A DNA stretch of 64,000 bases. It comes from Phocaeicola faecium (lineage in GTDB: Bacteria; Bacteroidota; Bacteroidia; Bacteroidales; Bacteroidaceae). This document shows, piece after piece, positions 55,905 through 64,000 of this stretch (position 1 is its first letter; each line of letters opens with the position of its first letter). A program made the position numbers and the translations under genes. The notes beneath the pieces were generated by a model. The model saw only the letters and a list, made by a program, of their open reading frames with translations, ran no database searches and was not told where the DNA came from. The stretch is from positions 1 through 64,000 of the forward strand of contig NZ_JACSPQ010000014.1 of NCBI RefSeq assembly GCF_014837055.1, given 5' to 3'.

Positions 55905-57203
55905 TTATTTGTTAATGAGCCGACGGCTTAGTATCGCCTGAACGACTCCTCGGAGCAACAGATACAGGATGAATGCCATCCAGAGCGCATGGTTACCTAA
56001 CGAAGACCGGAAACCGTAGTACACAAGGAAGAAGCCGGCGGAAGCCACTATCATGGCGCGTAGCATCAGGCGTGTGGCAGTGGCTCCGATACAAATCCCG
56101 TCGAGCAGGAAAGCGGAAAATCCTACCAGCGGGATGGCCAACACCCAGTAGAAATAGGTGGCAGAGGCAAGAATCACCGACTCATCGTTCGTCAGCAGTC
56201 GCAGGAAACCTTTTCCTCCGATGCCGTAGAGCAGGGTGAACATCAATGCAAGTGCAAGTCCCCATCCGAAAAGATTGCGCACGGTGAGGCGTAACGCAGT
56301 ACGGTTATTTGCCCCGATGTGTTTGCCGCTCAACGCTTCTCCGGCGTATGCAAATCCGTCCATGATGTAAGAAAACAACGTAAAGAGTTGCATGAGCAGG
56401 GTGTTGACCGCCAGCGTTACGTCGCCATACGCCGCTCCGGTAGAAGTGAAAAATACGGTGACAGCAACTAAACAAAGCGTGCGCAGGAAAATGTCGCGGT
56501 TTACTTGGAAGAAACGAACCATTGCCTCGCGCTCGAAGATGTGTTTCCGGCTGAGGTGCTTGCGAAGCGGACGATAATAACGAAGCCAGAGCAAATAAGC
56601 CATCAGCAATCCGGCGTATTGGGCGATGAGCGTGCCCAATGCCACACCCTCGACTTTCATACCCAGTGCGAAAACAAAAAACAGGCTTGCCGCTATGTTG
56701 ACTATGTTTTGAGTAATAGCGATGAACATCGGGAACCGCGAGTTCTGCATCCCGATAAACCATCCGGTAAAGCCGTACAGTCCCAGCGTGGCAGGGGCGC
56801 CCCAAATGCAGATGTGGAAATAGCTTGCCGCCAGTTGGCGCACATCGGGACTGGCATCGATAATTAGAAAAGCAATGACACGGATAGGGTATTGCAGGAT
56901 AAGCAGGGCGAGGGCAAGCAACATGCTTACGGCAATGGAGCGTTGCAGGATGCGCGTAGCTTCTTTCAGATTGTGACTTCCGTATGCCTGTGCCGTCAGT
57001 CCGCCTGTACCCATGCGCAGAAATCCGAATATCCAGTAAATCATACTGAACAACATGCCACCTACCGCAATGGCACCGATATACGACGCCGAGCCTAAAT
57101 GTCCCACAATGGTAACATCCACCAGTCCCAACAGCGGTACGGTGATGTTTGAAACGATAGAAGGGATGGCAATATGGAGGATTTGCTTATTTATCGGTGT
57201 CAT
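55905..57203 (-). CDS. MATE-family multidrug/metabolite efflux protein
   Basis: 432 residues with about 12 membrane helices. The DinF/NorM-type N-terminal pattern (HIAIPSIVSNITVPLLGLVD, then GHLGSASYIGAIAVGG) is clear and the second half repeats the fold (FFTSTGAAYGDVTLAVNTLLMQ). These proteins export cationic or other drugs using a Na+ or H+ gradient; the substrate is not readable. Its 5' end overlaps the end of birA by 17 nt, so it is in the birA-MmcQ-yraN transcript. Confidence 0.9.
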   Translation of the reverse strand: MTPINKQILHIAIPSIVSNITVPLLGLVDVTIVGHLGSASYIGAIAVGGMLFSMIYWIFGFLRMGTGGLTAQAYGSHNLKEATRILQRSIAVSMLLALALLILQYPIRVIAFLIIDASPDVRQLAASYFHICIWGAPATLGLYGFTGWFIGMQNSRFPMFIAITQNIVNIAASLFFVFALGMKVEGVALGTLIAQYAGLLMAYLLWLRYYRPLRKHLSRKHIFEREAMVRFFQVNRDIFLRTLCLVAVTVFFTSTGAAYGDVTLAVNTLLMQLFTLFSYIMDGFAYAGEALSGKHIGANNRTALRLTVRNLFGWGLALALMFTLLYGIGGKGFLRLLTNDESVILASATYFYWVLAIPLVGFSAFLLDGICIGATATRLMLRAMIVASAGFFLVYYGFRSSLGNHALWMAFILYLLLRGVVQAILSRRLINK

Positions 57204-57945
57204 ACGGAGGAATTAAGAAGGTTACTTCTTTAAACATATAGGCTCTTTGTAGCCCGGCTTCATCTTCAAGTATGAGCCTTCCCGAAGGTTCCACTTCGCA
57301 GAAGCGCCCCCGGAATATTCCGTTGTTATCTTTATACGCATGGAATCCGTGTTTGCGGTAAAGCGCGGCTTGGTAACGTGTGGTCAGCTCCGAGGTTTCA
57401 CCGGACTTCAGCAGTGCATAATAGTGAACGATACGTTCCATTATCTGGCGGAGTATCTCCTGCCGGTCGTATTGCTGTCCGGTAATCTGGAAAAGCGAGA
57501 CGGGATTAGGGGCGTCGCTGGTGAAGCGTGCCTGATTCAGATTCACGCCCGTGCCCGAAATCGAGCGGCTGATATACATCCCCGTCAGGTCATTTTCGAT
57601 GAGCGTTCCGCAGAGCTTTTTGTCGCGCCAATAAATATCGTTCGGCCACTTGATGGTTATGTCTTTTGCGTATTGCGACAGTACCTCCTGAAGCGCGATA
57701 GCCGTAACCTGCGAAAGAAAAAACTGTCGGCGTGCCTCCAAGAAATCAGGATATACCACAAAGCTGAACAGCAGGTTCTTTCCCGCCTCCGACTCCCAAC
57801 TGTTTCCCCGTTGTCCGCGTCCTGCGGTTTGAAAATCGGTATAAACACTCGTCAGTTCCGTAACAGATGCTTTTCGGCATAAGTCGGCAAGGTAAGAATT
57901 GGTGGAAACTGTTTCCTCCAGCCGGATAGGATCAGGATAATTCAT
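57187..57945 (-). CDS. birA: Biotin--[acetyl-CoA-carboxylase] ligase, catalytic-only form
   Basis: 252 residues. The biotinyl-AMP loop GRGQRGNSW (G42-W50), KWPNDIYW and GTLIEND are intact, as is the C-terminal SH3-like domain. It attaches biotin to carboxyltransferase subunits. It lacks the N-terminal HTH of E. coli BirA, so it cannot repress biotin genes (group I ligase). The start at 57945 overlaps the MmcQ gene end by 14 nt; the ORF's earlier Met at 57990 would lie further inside that gene. Confidence 0.92.
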   Translation of the reverse strand: MNYPDPIRLEETVSTNSYLADLCRKASVTELTSVYTDFQTAGRGQRGNSWESEAGKNLLFSFVVYPDFLEARRQFFLSQVTAIALQEVLSQYAKDITIKWPNDIYWRDKKLCGTLIENDLTGMYISRSISGTGVNLNQARFTSDAPNPVSLFQITGQQYDRQEILRQIMERIVHYYALLKSGETSELTTRYQAALYRKHGFHAYKDNNGIFRGRFCEVEPSGRLILEDEAGLQRAYMFKEVTFLIPPYDTDK

Positions 57946-58288
57946 TGTAAGCAACTCTTTGTTTTCTTGTAAACTTCTTGATAACCTCATCGTAAGAATG
58001 GTCTATTAGCGACAGAATCAAATGGTCTGGGACATCAGCCTCTAACGACACCTGATTCCAATATTTTTTATTGAAATGATACGCCGGCTCAATCCCCCGG
58101 TAATGTTCACGCAATTCGATGGCATATTCCGGATCGCACTTCATGGAAATCCATTCCGGTCTGTCAAGGTCGATTAGCAAAAACATGCGGTCTACCACCT
58201 TGAAAACCAAGTTGACCTCATCGAAAGGAAAACACTCGAAGGTCGCCTTCTTTTTCAAGCAATATTCTCGTATTGTTTCTATGTCCAT
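57932..58288 (-). CDS. MmcQ/YjbR family protein
   Basis: 118 residues with the family's alternating pattern: FPFDEVNLVFKVVDRMFLLIDL, then MKCDPEYAIELREHY and KKYWNQVSLEADVP. These small CyaY-like-fold proteins are widely conserved; some bind DNA, and the role is unclear. It is 24 nt after yraN and overlaps birA by 14 nt, so it is translationally linked to birA. Confidence 0.9.
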   Translation of the reverse strand: MDIETIREYCLKKKATFECFPFDEVNLVFKVVDRMFLLIDLDRPEWISMKCDPEYAIELREHYRGIEPAYHFNKKYWNQVSLEADVPDHLILSLIDHSYDEVIKKFTRKQRVAYNELS

Positions 58289-58312
58289 AATGTAATGTTG
58301 CTGTTTTAATTA

Positions 58313-58678
58313 CTACCAGATAGGTGGGAAAAAGGCTTCTTTGATGTGTTCGATGTGGTAGGGAGGTTCTGTTCCGACAACCGTGATGATATCGAACCGT
58401 ACAGGCAGGTCTATTTGGAATTTTTTGAGATAGGCATCCGTTGAGGCTACAATGCTGCGGATTTTCTGGTTGGTAACGGCATCTTCCGGCAATCCGTATC
58501 TTTCGTTGCGCCGTGTTTTCACTTCCGCTACTATTAGCTCACGGTCTTTTTCCGCCACGATGTCCAGCTCACGCTTTCCCGAATGCCAGTTTCGGTGAAT
58601 AATCGTATATCCCCGGTCTTGCAGGTAAGCAACAGCTTCGTCTTCACCTTTCTTGCCTAATTCATTGTGTTCCGCCAT
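58313..58678 (-). CDS. yraN: YraN family protein (Holliday-junction-resolvase-like nuclease fold)
   Basis: 121 residues. The PD-(D/E)XK-like nuclease pattern is present: GKKGEDEAVAYLQDRGY, then RELDIVAEKDRELIVAEVKTR (Asp and EVK). Members are linked by context to DNA processing, but the activity is not settled. The ORF begins at 58696, inside the promoter CAAAAATA (58694-58701), so the ATG at 58678 (MAEHNELGKKG) is the start. Divergent from the RHH-like gene at 58753. Confidence 0.9.
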   Translation of the reverse strand: MAEHNELGKKGEDEAVAYLQDRGYTIIHRNWHSGKRELDIVAEKDRELIVAEVKTRRNERYGLPEDAVTNQKIRSIVASTDAYLKKFQIDLPVRFDIITVVGTEPPYHIEHIKEAFFPPIW

Positions 58679-58693
58679 TATTCCCTTTTTCTG

Positions 58694-58701
58694 CAAAAAT
58701 A
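58694..58701 (-). promoter_or_regulatory. -7 element for yraN
   Basis: TATTTTTG on the minus strand, 15 nt before the ATG at 58678. It sets a very short leader and rules out the ORF start at 58696. Confidence 0.6.
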
Positions 58702-58714
58702 GACATTTTTGTGC

Positions 58715-58744
58715 TTTGAATTTGACAAAAGTGCATTAATTTTG
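58715..58744 (+). promoter_or_regulatory. Promoter of the RHH-like/tadA pair
   Basis: TTTG (58715-58718), 18-nt spacer, TAATTTTG (58737-58744), followed by TATCAATT then ATG at 58753. The two divergent -7 elements are only 35 nt apart, so the two transcription units share one control region. Confidence 0.6.
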
Positions 58745-58752
58745 TATCAATT

Positions 58753-58986
58753 ATGGTGAATAACGGGAAAAAGAGAAAAAAAGTACCCTCATCGGTTCCG
58801 CCACGGAAGCAGCGGATGGTTTGCCTGATGAGCGAAGAAGAAGTACAGATAGTAGATCGTTATCTGGAGAAATATCAGATAACGAACAAGGCTCGCTGGC
58901 TTCGGGAGACGATTCTTGCGTTTATTCATCAGAAAATGGAAGAAGATTATCCTACTTTGTTTAAAGAACACGATATGCGCAGATAA
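58753..58986 (+). CDS. Small RHH-like putative DNA-binding protein
   Basis: 77 residues, basic N-terminus (KKRKKVPSSVPPRKQRM) followed by a beta-strand/helix/helix pattern (MVCLMSEEEVQIVDRYLEKY, then KARWLRETILAFIHQ) like ribbon-helix-helix regulators. No toxin partner is adjacent, so a plain transcription factor is more likely than an antitoxin. It ends 4 nt before tadA and probably shares its transcript. The family is not certain; function unknown. Confidence 0.6.
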   Translation: MVNNGKKRKKVPSSVPPRKQRMVCLMSEEEVQIVDRYLEKYQITNKARWLRETILAFIHQKMEEDYPTLFKEHDMRR

Positions 58987-58990
58987 AGCT

Positions 58991-59425
58991 ATGGCAGACG
59001 ATACGTATTATATGAAGCAGGCACTGATGGAGGCACAAAAGGCGGCTGAAGAAGGTGAGGTGCCGGTAGGGGCGGTGGTGGTTTGCCGTGACCGCATCAT
59101 AGCCCGTGCGCATAATCTTACAGAGACGCTGACGGATGTAACAGCCCATGCCGAAATGCAGGCGATAACGGCTGCTGCCAATGCGTTGGGTGGGAAATAC
59201 TTGAACGACTGTACGCTATACGTGACAGTAGAACCTTGCGTGATGTGTGCGGGAGCAATAGCGTGGGCGCAGACACGCCGTCTGGTGTTTGGAGCGGGCG
59301 ATGAAAAGCGGGGCTATCAGAAATATGCACCAAACGCCTTACACCCCAAAACAGAAGTGGTGAAAGGCGTTTTAGTTGATGAATGTACCCGCTTGATGAA
59401 AGATTTCTTTCGCAGCAAACGTTGA
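58991..59425 (+). CDS. tadA: tRNA adenosine(34) deaminase / cytidine-deaminase-fold enzyme
   Basis: 144 residues. Zinc motifs are complete: H53-A-E55 (TAHAEMQ) and P82-C83-VM-C86 (EPCVMC). The length fits TadA, which converts A34 of tRNA-Arg to inosine; related guanine deaminases share the fold, so the substrate is probable rather than certain. The start is the ATG at 58991, just after the RHH-like stop. It is convergent with rel and ends 24 nt before it, with no separate terminator. Confidence 0.88.
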   Translation: MADDTYYMKQALMEAQKAAEEGEVPVGAVVVCRDRIIARAHNLTETLTDVTAHAEMQAITAAANALGGKYLNDCTLYVTVEPCVMCAGAIAWAQTRRLVFGAGDEKRGYQKYAPNALHPKTEVVKGVLVDECTRLMKDFFRSKR

Positions 59426-59449
59426 TAATCTGTCCTGTATTGCTGCCGA

Positions 59450-61723
59450 TTAATCCGTTATTTGGTCTTCGAAATTCTCGATGCGGGTTACTTTCTTGAT
59501 ATTTTCAATCTTTTTGAGATTCGAGCAAATGGTATTGACATCATCTACGTCGTGGACATATAGTTGGATACGTCCTTCAAAAATGCCATCATTCGATTCA
59601 ATATTCAACTTATGAATATTCACATTCAACTGTTGGGATATGATTTGAGTAACTTGGTTTAATATACCAATGCTGTCAATCCCTTTCAAATAAACATTAA
59701 CCGGAAAATACAATGCTTTTCCTGTTTCCCACTGTACGGCAAGCAAGCGGTTCCCGAAGCTAGTTTTCAGTTGCGTGGCTATCGGACACTGGCGTTTATG
59801 GATAATAATCCGGTTGTTATCGTCGATATATCCTAACACGTCATCGCCCGGTATCGGTTTGCAGCAATCGGCTATGATGTAGTTTTTCTGAATGGCATCG
59901 GGCGTAAGTTTTACTACTTTTTTCTTGTCGATTTCCGGTGTAGGTTCGCTTGATGTCTGTTCCGTGCCTTTCGTCTTATTGTTTCCGAAAGCAAAAGAGA
60001 TATATTTCTTCCAACTGGTAGGAGAGGGCTTTTCCTTCAGTTCGTTACGGTCGGCATCACCTAAGGTGATAATCTTCTGTCCAATCTGGTAATGCAATTC
60101 CTCCGTTGATTTTACATTGTGGAGTTTGCATAGCTTTTGAATGTTTTCTTCGCTGGCTTCGATACCTTCATTTTGGAAGAAGTCGTGCAACAAATCTTCT
60201 CCTTGCTGCTGGAACTCACGGCGTTCACGTTTCAGTATAGATAAAATCTTTGCTTTGGCCTTAGCGGTTGTAGCAAAGTTTATCCATGCGGGCTGAACTT
60301 TCTGAGACTTTGAAGTTAAGATTTCCACTTGGTCTCCGCTTTGCAATTTATGGCTGAGCGGAACCAGTTTGTGATTGACTTTGGCACCGATACAGTGACT
60401 TCCCAAGAACGTATGGATAGAGAACGCAAAGTCTAATGCCGTACAGTTTTGTGGCATGGTTTTGATTTCTCCTTTGGGGGTAAATACAAATATTTCCGAA
60501 GCAAAAAGATTTAACTTGATGGTATCGAGAAAATCCAAAGCGTCGGGTTGCGGGTCGTCCAATATTTCCTTAATGGTCTTCAGCCACTTGCTGAGTTCGC
60601 CTTCGTCTTCGCTTCCTCCACCTTCTTTGTATTTCCAATGTGCGGCAAATCCTTGTTCTGCAACATCATTCATGCGTTCGCTTCGGATTTGAACCTCTAT
60701 CCATTGTCCTTTATTACTCATAAGGGTAACGTGGAGTGCCTGATAACCATTGGCTTTGGGATGGCTTACCCAGTCGCGTAGTCGGTCGGGATGCGGCTTG
60801 TATATTTTCGATATTGCTACATAAATATCGAAACAGTCGTTTAACTCTTCTTCTTCGTTGCGAGGAGTGAAGATGATACGTACCGCCAAGATATCGTAGA
60901 TTTCCTCGAACGTGATATGCTTATTCTGCATCTTATTCCAAATGGAATAGGGAGATTTGATTCGTGCCATGATCCGATACGATATACCCATTTTGTCTAA
61001 TTGGGCACGGATGGGGGCAGTGAATTCTTCGAATACACTTTCGCGTTCGGCTTGAGTAGCTTGCAGTTTGCTTTGTATCTGCTGGTAAGTTTCCGGATGT
61101 TCGTACTTGAAACTTAAATCTTCTAATTCTGTTTTGATGCGGTTTAGCCCTAATCGGTTCGCCAAAGGTGCATAAATATAAAGGGTTTCCCCGGCTATCT
61201 TATATTGTTTGCTCGGCAGCATGGAGCCAAGCGTACGCATGTTATGAAGACGGTCGGCTATCTTTATCAGGATAACCCGGATATCGTCATTCATGGTCAG
61301 CAACAGCTTTTTGAAGTTTTCAGCCTGTGCCGAAGCCCGATCGCCGAATATTCCACCTGATATTTTGGTCAGTCCGTCTACGATTTGGGCAATTTTATGT
61401 CCAAACAGGTTTTCGATGTCTTCTACGGTATAGTCAGTATCCTCTACGACGTCATGCAGCAGGGCAGAACAAATGGAAGTAGAGCCTAATCCTATTTCGC
61501 AGCAGGCAATACGTGCGACTGCTATCGGATGCAGGATATAAGGTTCTCCAGAACGTCTGCGTACTCCTTTGTGAGCTTGTTTGGCGAAGTTGAAAGCTTT
61601 GGTTATGATTTCAACTTTCTTGCGATGTTTACTTTCTAAATATCTGTCAAGTAATTCTTGAAAGGCCTCGTTTATTTGTTTTTCATCTGCCTGTTCCTGT
61701 GTAAGTTTGTCGTCGTCAGTCAT
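59450..61723 (-). CDS. rel: Bifunctional (p)ppGpp synthetase/hydrolase
   Basis: 757 residues. The HD hydrolase is intact: His51, His65 (YILHPIAVA), His90-Asp91 (LLHDVVEDT) and IKIADRLHN near 154. The synthetase has RIKSPYSIWNKM and DILAVRIIF, RLRDWVSHPKANGYQALH, and VQIRSERMNDVAEQGFAAHW. A TGS domain (about 400-460) and a C-terminal ACT domain follow. So it both makes and breaks down the stringent alarmone. Own promoter at 61752-61781. It may be annotated relA or spoT. Confidence 0.95.
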   Translation of the reverse strand: MTDDDKLTQEQADEKQINEAFQELLDRYLESKHRKKVEIITKAFNFAKQAHKGVRRRSGEPYILHPIAVARIACCEIGLGSTSICSALLHDVVEDTDYTVEDIENLFGHKIAQIVDGLTKISGGIFGDRASAQAENFKKLLLTMNDDIRVILIKIADRLHNMRTLGSMLPSKQYKIAGETLYIYAPLANRLGLNRIKTELEDLSFKYEHPETYQQIQSKLQATQAERESVFEEFTAPIRAQLDKMGISYRIMARIKSPYSIWNKMQNKHITFEEIYDILAVRIIFTPRNEEEELNDCFDIYVAISKIYKPHPDRLRDWVSHPKANGYQALHVTLMSNKGQWIEVQIRSERMNDVAEQGFAAHWKYKEGGGSEDEGELSKWLKTIKEILDDPQPDALDFLDTIKLNLFASEIFVFTPKGEIKTMPQNCTALDFAFSIHTFLGSHCIGAKVNHKLVPLSHKLQSGDQVEILTSKSQKVQPAWINFATTAKAKAKILSILKRERREFQQQGEDLLHDFFQNEGIEASEENIQKLCKLHNVKSTEELHYQIGQKIITLGDADRNELKEKPSPTSWKKYISFAFGNNKTKGTEQTSSEPTPEIDKKKVVKLTPDAIQKNYIIADCCKPIPGDDVLGYIDDNNRIIIHKRQCPIATQLKTSFGNRLLAVQWETGKALYFPVNVYLKGIDSIGILNQVTQIISQQLNVNIHKLNIESNDGIFEGRIQLYVHDVDDVNTICSNLKKIENIKKVTRIENFEDQITD

Positions 61724-61751
61724 ACTTCTCCCTTTCCTATAATCAATAATG

Positions 61752-61781
61752 CAAAAATAGGGAAAATAAAGAAATATGCAA
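61752..61781 (-). promoter_or_regulatory. rel promoter
   Basis: Minus strand: TTG (61781-61779), 19-nt spacer, TATTTTTG (61759-61752), then a leader with AGGGAGA before the ATG at 61723. Confidence 0.65.
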
Positions 61782-61796
61782 GAATATACTTAACTT

Positions 61797-63044
61797 TTAA
61801 CGGATGCGAATTGATTTTCCTGCACGGATGTTGCTTCCTCTGATTCCATTCAGCCGCCGAAGCTGATTTACGCTTACTCCATAACGTTGGGCTATTCCGC
61901 CTAAAGTTTCTCCATTGCGGATGCGGTGGTATACGGCTTTGCTTGCCGGAATGTCTTTTACATCTACCGTGCTGCGGCGTTTTTGATATACTTCCGGTTT
62001 GTAATTGTAAATGCTATCCTCATGGTCGATAAAATAGCTTACCATATTGCTTGGCAAACGCAGGGCGTATGGCTTTTCATTGCCGGGGATAATATCTTTT
62101 TTGAATTCTGGATTCAAAGCGCGCAACTTGTCGATGTTTATTTTACATACATCGGCTATTTGGTTCAGATTGAGTGAACGTGAAATGTGGATGGTATCTG
62201 TGCCTTCGGGCATGGTCATGTCCATCGGACTGATGTTATGTTCACAATAGTAGGTCATGATATAGTTAGCCGCGATGAAAGCAGGTACATATCCGCGTGT
62301 TTCTTTGGGCAGGTAATTGTAGATAGTCCAGAAATCGGTTTCACCTCCTGCTCGGCGGATGGCTTTGTTGATAGTGCCCGGTCCGCAGTTATATGCAGCT
62401 AAAACCAAGTTCCAGTCGTGGTATATTTCGTATAAATCTTTCAGATACCGTGCGGCAGCCCGTGTCGATTTTATCGGGTCGCGGCGTTCGTCTATCAGCG
62501 TGGTGGTTTCCAGTCCGTACACCTTTCCTGTGCGCAGCATGAATTGCCACAATCCTACAGCTCCCTGTCGCGAAGTAGCCGTGGGGTTTAAGCCGGACTC
62601 TATCACGGGAAGATATTTCAGTTCAAGCGGGAGGTCGTTCAGGTCGAGCGCTTCTTCAAAGATGGGCATGTAGAAGTTATTGGCACTCAGCATGAACGAA
62701 ACCTTTTGCCGCAGGCGGGTAGCATACATTTCGATAAACTTTTTCACAATGTCGTTAAACGGCATTTCGATGATGGCAGGGATGCGCTGTAAGCGGTCGA
62801 TGTAAAGCGAGTCGCTAATCTGCGGATTTTCCGCCGTCATGGTGCAGTTCTCGTTCGGCGTGATATAGTTTTTTGAAATCCAGTCCAAATACAGACTGTC
62901 TGTTTCCGAAAGCATTCCTTCGGGCAGACCTATCACTTCTTCTTTTCCTGCTCCGGATTCTACGGTGATACTTTCCACGGTGTTTTGAGCCGGGAGTATT
63001 GACGTGCTTAGAATGGTTAATAGAGTAACGGCTAATTTCTTCAT
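61797..63044 (-). CDS. Membrane-bound lytic murein transglycosylase, MltD-like
   Basis: 415 residues from the ATG at 63044, with a signal peptide (MKKLAVTLLTILSTSILPAQ). The SLT/lysozyme-like domain has catalytic Glu149 in PVIESGLNPTATS and GAVGLWQFMLRTG. Two LysM-type peptidoglycan-binding regions lie at the C-terminus (IHISRSLNLNQIADVCKI, then YHRIRNGETLGGIAQRYGV). It cleaves peptidoglycan glycan strands. The ORF runs to 63128, inside the DUF5683 gene; the signal peptide fixes the start. It follows DUF5683 by 7 nt and precedes rel. Confidence 0.9.
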   Translation of the reverse strand: MKKLAVTLLTILSTSILPAQNTVESITVESGAGKEEVIGLPEGMLSETDSLYLDWISKNYITPNENCTMTAENPQISDSLYIDRLQRIPAIIEMPFNDIVKKFIEMYATRLRQKVSFMLSANNFYMPIFEEALDLNDLPLELKYLPVIESGLNPTATSRQGAVGLWQFMLRTGKVYGLETTTLIDERRDPIKSTRAAARYLKDLYEIYHDWNLVLAAYNCGPGTINKAIRRAGGETDFWTIYNYLPKETRGYVPAFIAANYIMTYYCEHNISPMDMTMPEGTDTIHISRSLNLNQIADVCKINIDKLRALNPEFKKDIIPGNEKPYALRLPSNMVSYFIDHEDSIYNYKPEVYQKRRSTVDVKDIPASKAVYHRIRNGETLGGIAQRYGVSVNQLRRLNGIRGSNIRAGKSIRIR

Positions 63045-63051
63045 GTCGGTA

Positions 63052-63846
63052 TTAAAATTTGATGTTACACTGTATGCCGATTCCTTGCGGACGGTTACGG
63101 TAAGCATCATTAAATATAGTGGGTTCAAAATTCAATCCTAAATCTTTCGAGATATCGAAGTCCGACAGTTCGGCATCCACATAAGCGTCGATAACCGATA
63201 AAAGATATACTCCGATAAACACAAAGATACTCAAGTCGCGCTGGCGGCGGTATGTATCTTTACCTCTCCTGAATCGTTCTTGGTAAAACGACAAATTGTT
63301 TTGTATGTCTTCTTTAGTCGTTCCGGCTCCTACGAAATCCATGTAACTGTCGTTGTTCGGATTATCGCTCATGATGTCTTGATACGCTTGCGAATAATCT
63401 TTATACATTTTGCCGTTCCATGTCAGGGCGTATGCACATCCTACGAAACCTCCATATACGATGGGCAGTTTCCAATACTTGCGGTTATAGATTTGCCCTG
63501 CTCCCGGAATAACCAAGCCCAGCCATACTGTTTTGTTCGAGTTCGGAATCCAACGTTTGGGAACTTCGGGGCTTGGAAGGGCTTTTTGCACCGAGTCGTT
63601 TTGTTGAGCCAGTTGGGTCGTGTCGACCGGTGCTTCCAGAGCCTCTATGCGTCGTTGTCTTTCCGCTCTTATCGTATCCAGAAGGGCGAGGCTGTCTGCT
63701 CTGTTTTGCATACGTACCGAGTCTGCGTCCAACACACCGGTACGCCGCTTCAGTGCCCGCTGGGCATGGACTTCAGGGACTGTAGAAAACAACATTCCCA
63801 AAAGCAACAGTATGGATAAGAAGTATGTAAAAATACGTTGTTCCAA
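63052..63846 (-). CDS. DUF5683 domain protein
   Basis: 264 residues with a signal peptide (YFLSILLLLGMLFSTVPEVHAQ). A linker with Gln/Asp/Arg repeats precedes the DUF5683 core, a membrane-associated region (KTVWLGLVIPGAGQIYNRKYW, then LSIFVFIGVYLLSVIDAYVDA). It is typical of the Bacteroidetes operon parB-DUF5683-mltD-rel. Function unknown; the link to transglycosylase suggests an envelope role. Confidence 0.85.
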   Translation of the reverse strand: MEQRIFTYFLSILLLLGMLFSTVPEVHAQRALKRRTGVLDADSVRMQNRADSLALLDTIRAERQRRIEALEAPVDTTQLAQQNDSVQKALPSPEVPKRWIPNSNKTVWLGLVIPGAGQIYNRKYWKLPIVYGGFVGCAYALTWNGKMYKDYSQAYQDIMSDNPNNDSYMDFVGAGTTKEDIQNNLSFYQERFRRGKDTYRRQRDLSIFVFIGVYLLSVIDAYVDAELSDFDISKDLGLNFEPTIFNDAYRNRPQGIGIQCNIKF

Positions 63847-63858
63847 TTTTTTCTTTTA

Positions 63859-64000
63859 TTATTCGTTTTGTTTCAGCGAGTCTAAAATCTCCATAATTCG
63901 CTCCAAATCGGCTTCGCTGTTAAACGGAATGCTGATTTTTCCTTTTCCTTTCGGGCTGCATGAAAGCTGTACCTTTGTTCCGAAAAAGTTGCAAAGATGA
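63859..64000 (-). CDS. parB: ParB chromosome-partitioning protein, C-terminal part
   Basis: Only the last 46 codons are inside the window; the 5' part lies to the right. The end reads FFGTKVQLSCSPKGKGKISI, then EADLERIMEILDSLKQNE, the ParB C-terminal dimerisation pattern. ParB with ParA separates origins; the order parB-DUF5683 fits other Bacteroidetes. It ends 12 nt before the DUF5683 start. Confidence 0.8.
   Translation of the reverse strand, partial: HLCNFFGTKVQLSCSPKGKGKISIPFNSEADLERIMEILDSLKQNE

Overview
The window looks like a chromosomal segment of a gut Bacteroidales, most likely Bacteroidaceae (Bacteroides/Phocaeicola type). The reasons are: about 20 intergenic regions carry the Bacteroides promoter element TAnnTTTG, often with TTTG/TTG about 20 nt upstream; few genes have a Shine-Dalgarno sequence; and several families are typical of Bacteroidetes (DUF4834, DUF4924, DUF5683, an OstA-like protein, tandem parvulins, a NagB-like/PIG-L fusion, a GH130-GH92 pair). 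Assignments are made by reading protein motifs; no database search was possible.

Layout. 0-6.5 kb: acidic small protein, trxA and dnaE (-), then psd-pssA-DUF4834 (+), the phosphatidylethanolamine pathway. 6.6-15.2 kb: meaB, a DUF1573 protein and a giant alpha-2-macroglobulin-like protein (all -), with a gene remnant at 9.25-9.43 kb. 15.5-21.0 kb: LysE-type exporter, DUF4924, rfbD, prfC, then guaB. 21.1-28.6 kb: an envelope-biogenesis operon (three parvulin/SurA-like proteins, OstA-like protein, small membrane protein) ending in mutL. 28.9-33.7 kb: MFS transporter, GH130 phosphorylase and GH92 mannosidase, a putative N-glycan core (Man-GlcNAc) pathway. 34.1-39.3 kb: purL and a cardiolipin-synthase-like protein. 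39.4-46.4 kb: transglutaminase-like lipoprotein, NagB-like/PIG-L fusion and nagB (-), divergent from a ROK regulator (+). 46.4-48.0 kb: a previously uncalled tiny gene, a MITE-like element, Nudix, Imm17-like and tsaE (-). 48.3-53.7 kb: secreted esterase, LuxR regulator, TonB-dependent receptor and His-rich CobW GTPase (+), a likely metal-related set. 53.8-58.7 kb: pyrH, GDPD, MATE, birA, MmcQ/YjbR and yraN (-). 58.75-59.4 kb: a small RHH-like protein and tadA (+). 59.45-64.0 kb: parB (partial), DUF5683, lytic transglycosylase and bifunctional rel (-).

Stretches over 300 nt without an annotated gene. 7740-8067: terminator plus repeat copy A. 9145-9539: gene remnant, terminator and a palindromic repeat. 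15195-15519: repeat copy B and the lysE promoter. 19240-19539: prfC terminator and guaB promoter. 33663-34067: GH92 terminator, repeat copy C and purL promoter. 46375-46880: bidirectional terminator, tiny gene with its own promoter, and a MITE-like element. 55389-55904: repeat copy D and two further palindromes. I saw no rRNA, tRNA, CRISPR array, IS transposase or prophage genes.

The most interesting unexplained structure lies between genes. A five-copy family of two-hairpin elements has arms of the form TTCTACCCATAG/CTATGGGTAGAA, and one pair of copies shows compensatory arm changes. Other highlights are a 170-bp MITE-like element with 15-bp terminal inverted repeats abutting the Nudix gene, a 26-codon gene with promoter, SD-like sequence and terminator at about 46.5 kb, and a NagB-fold/PIG-L fusion whose deaminase site has lost three of four catalytic residues.
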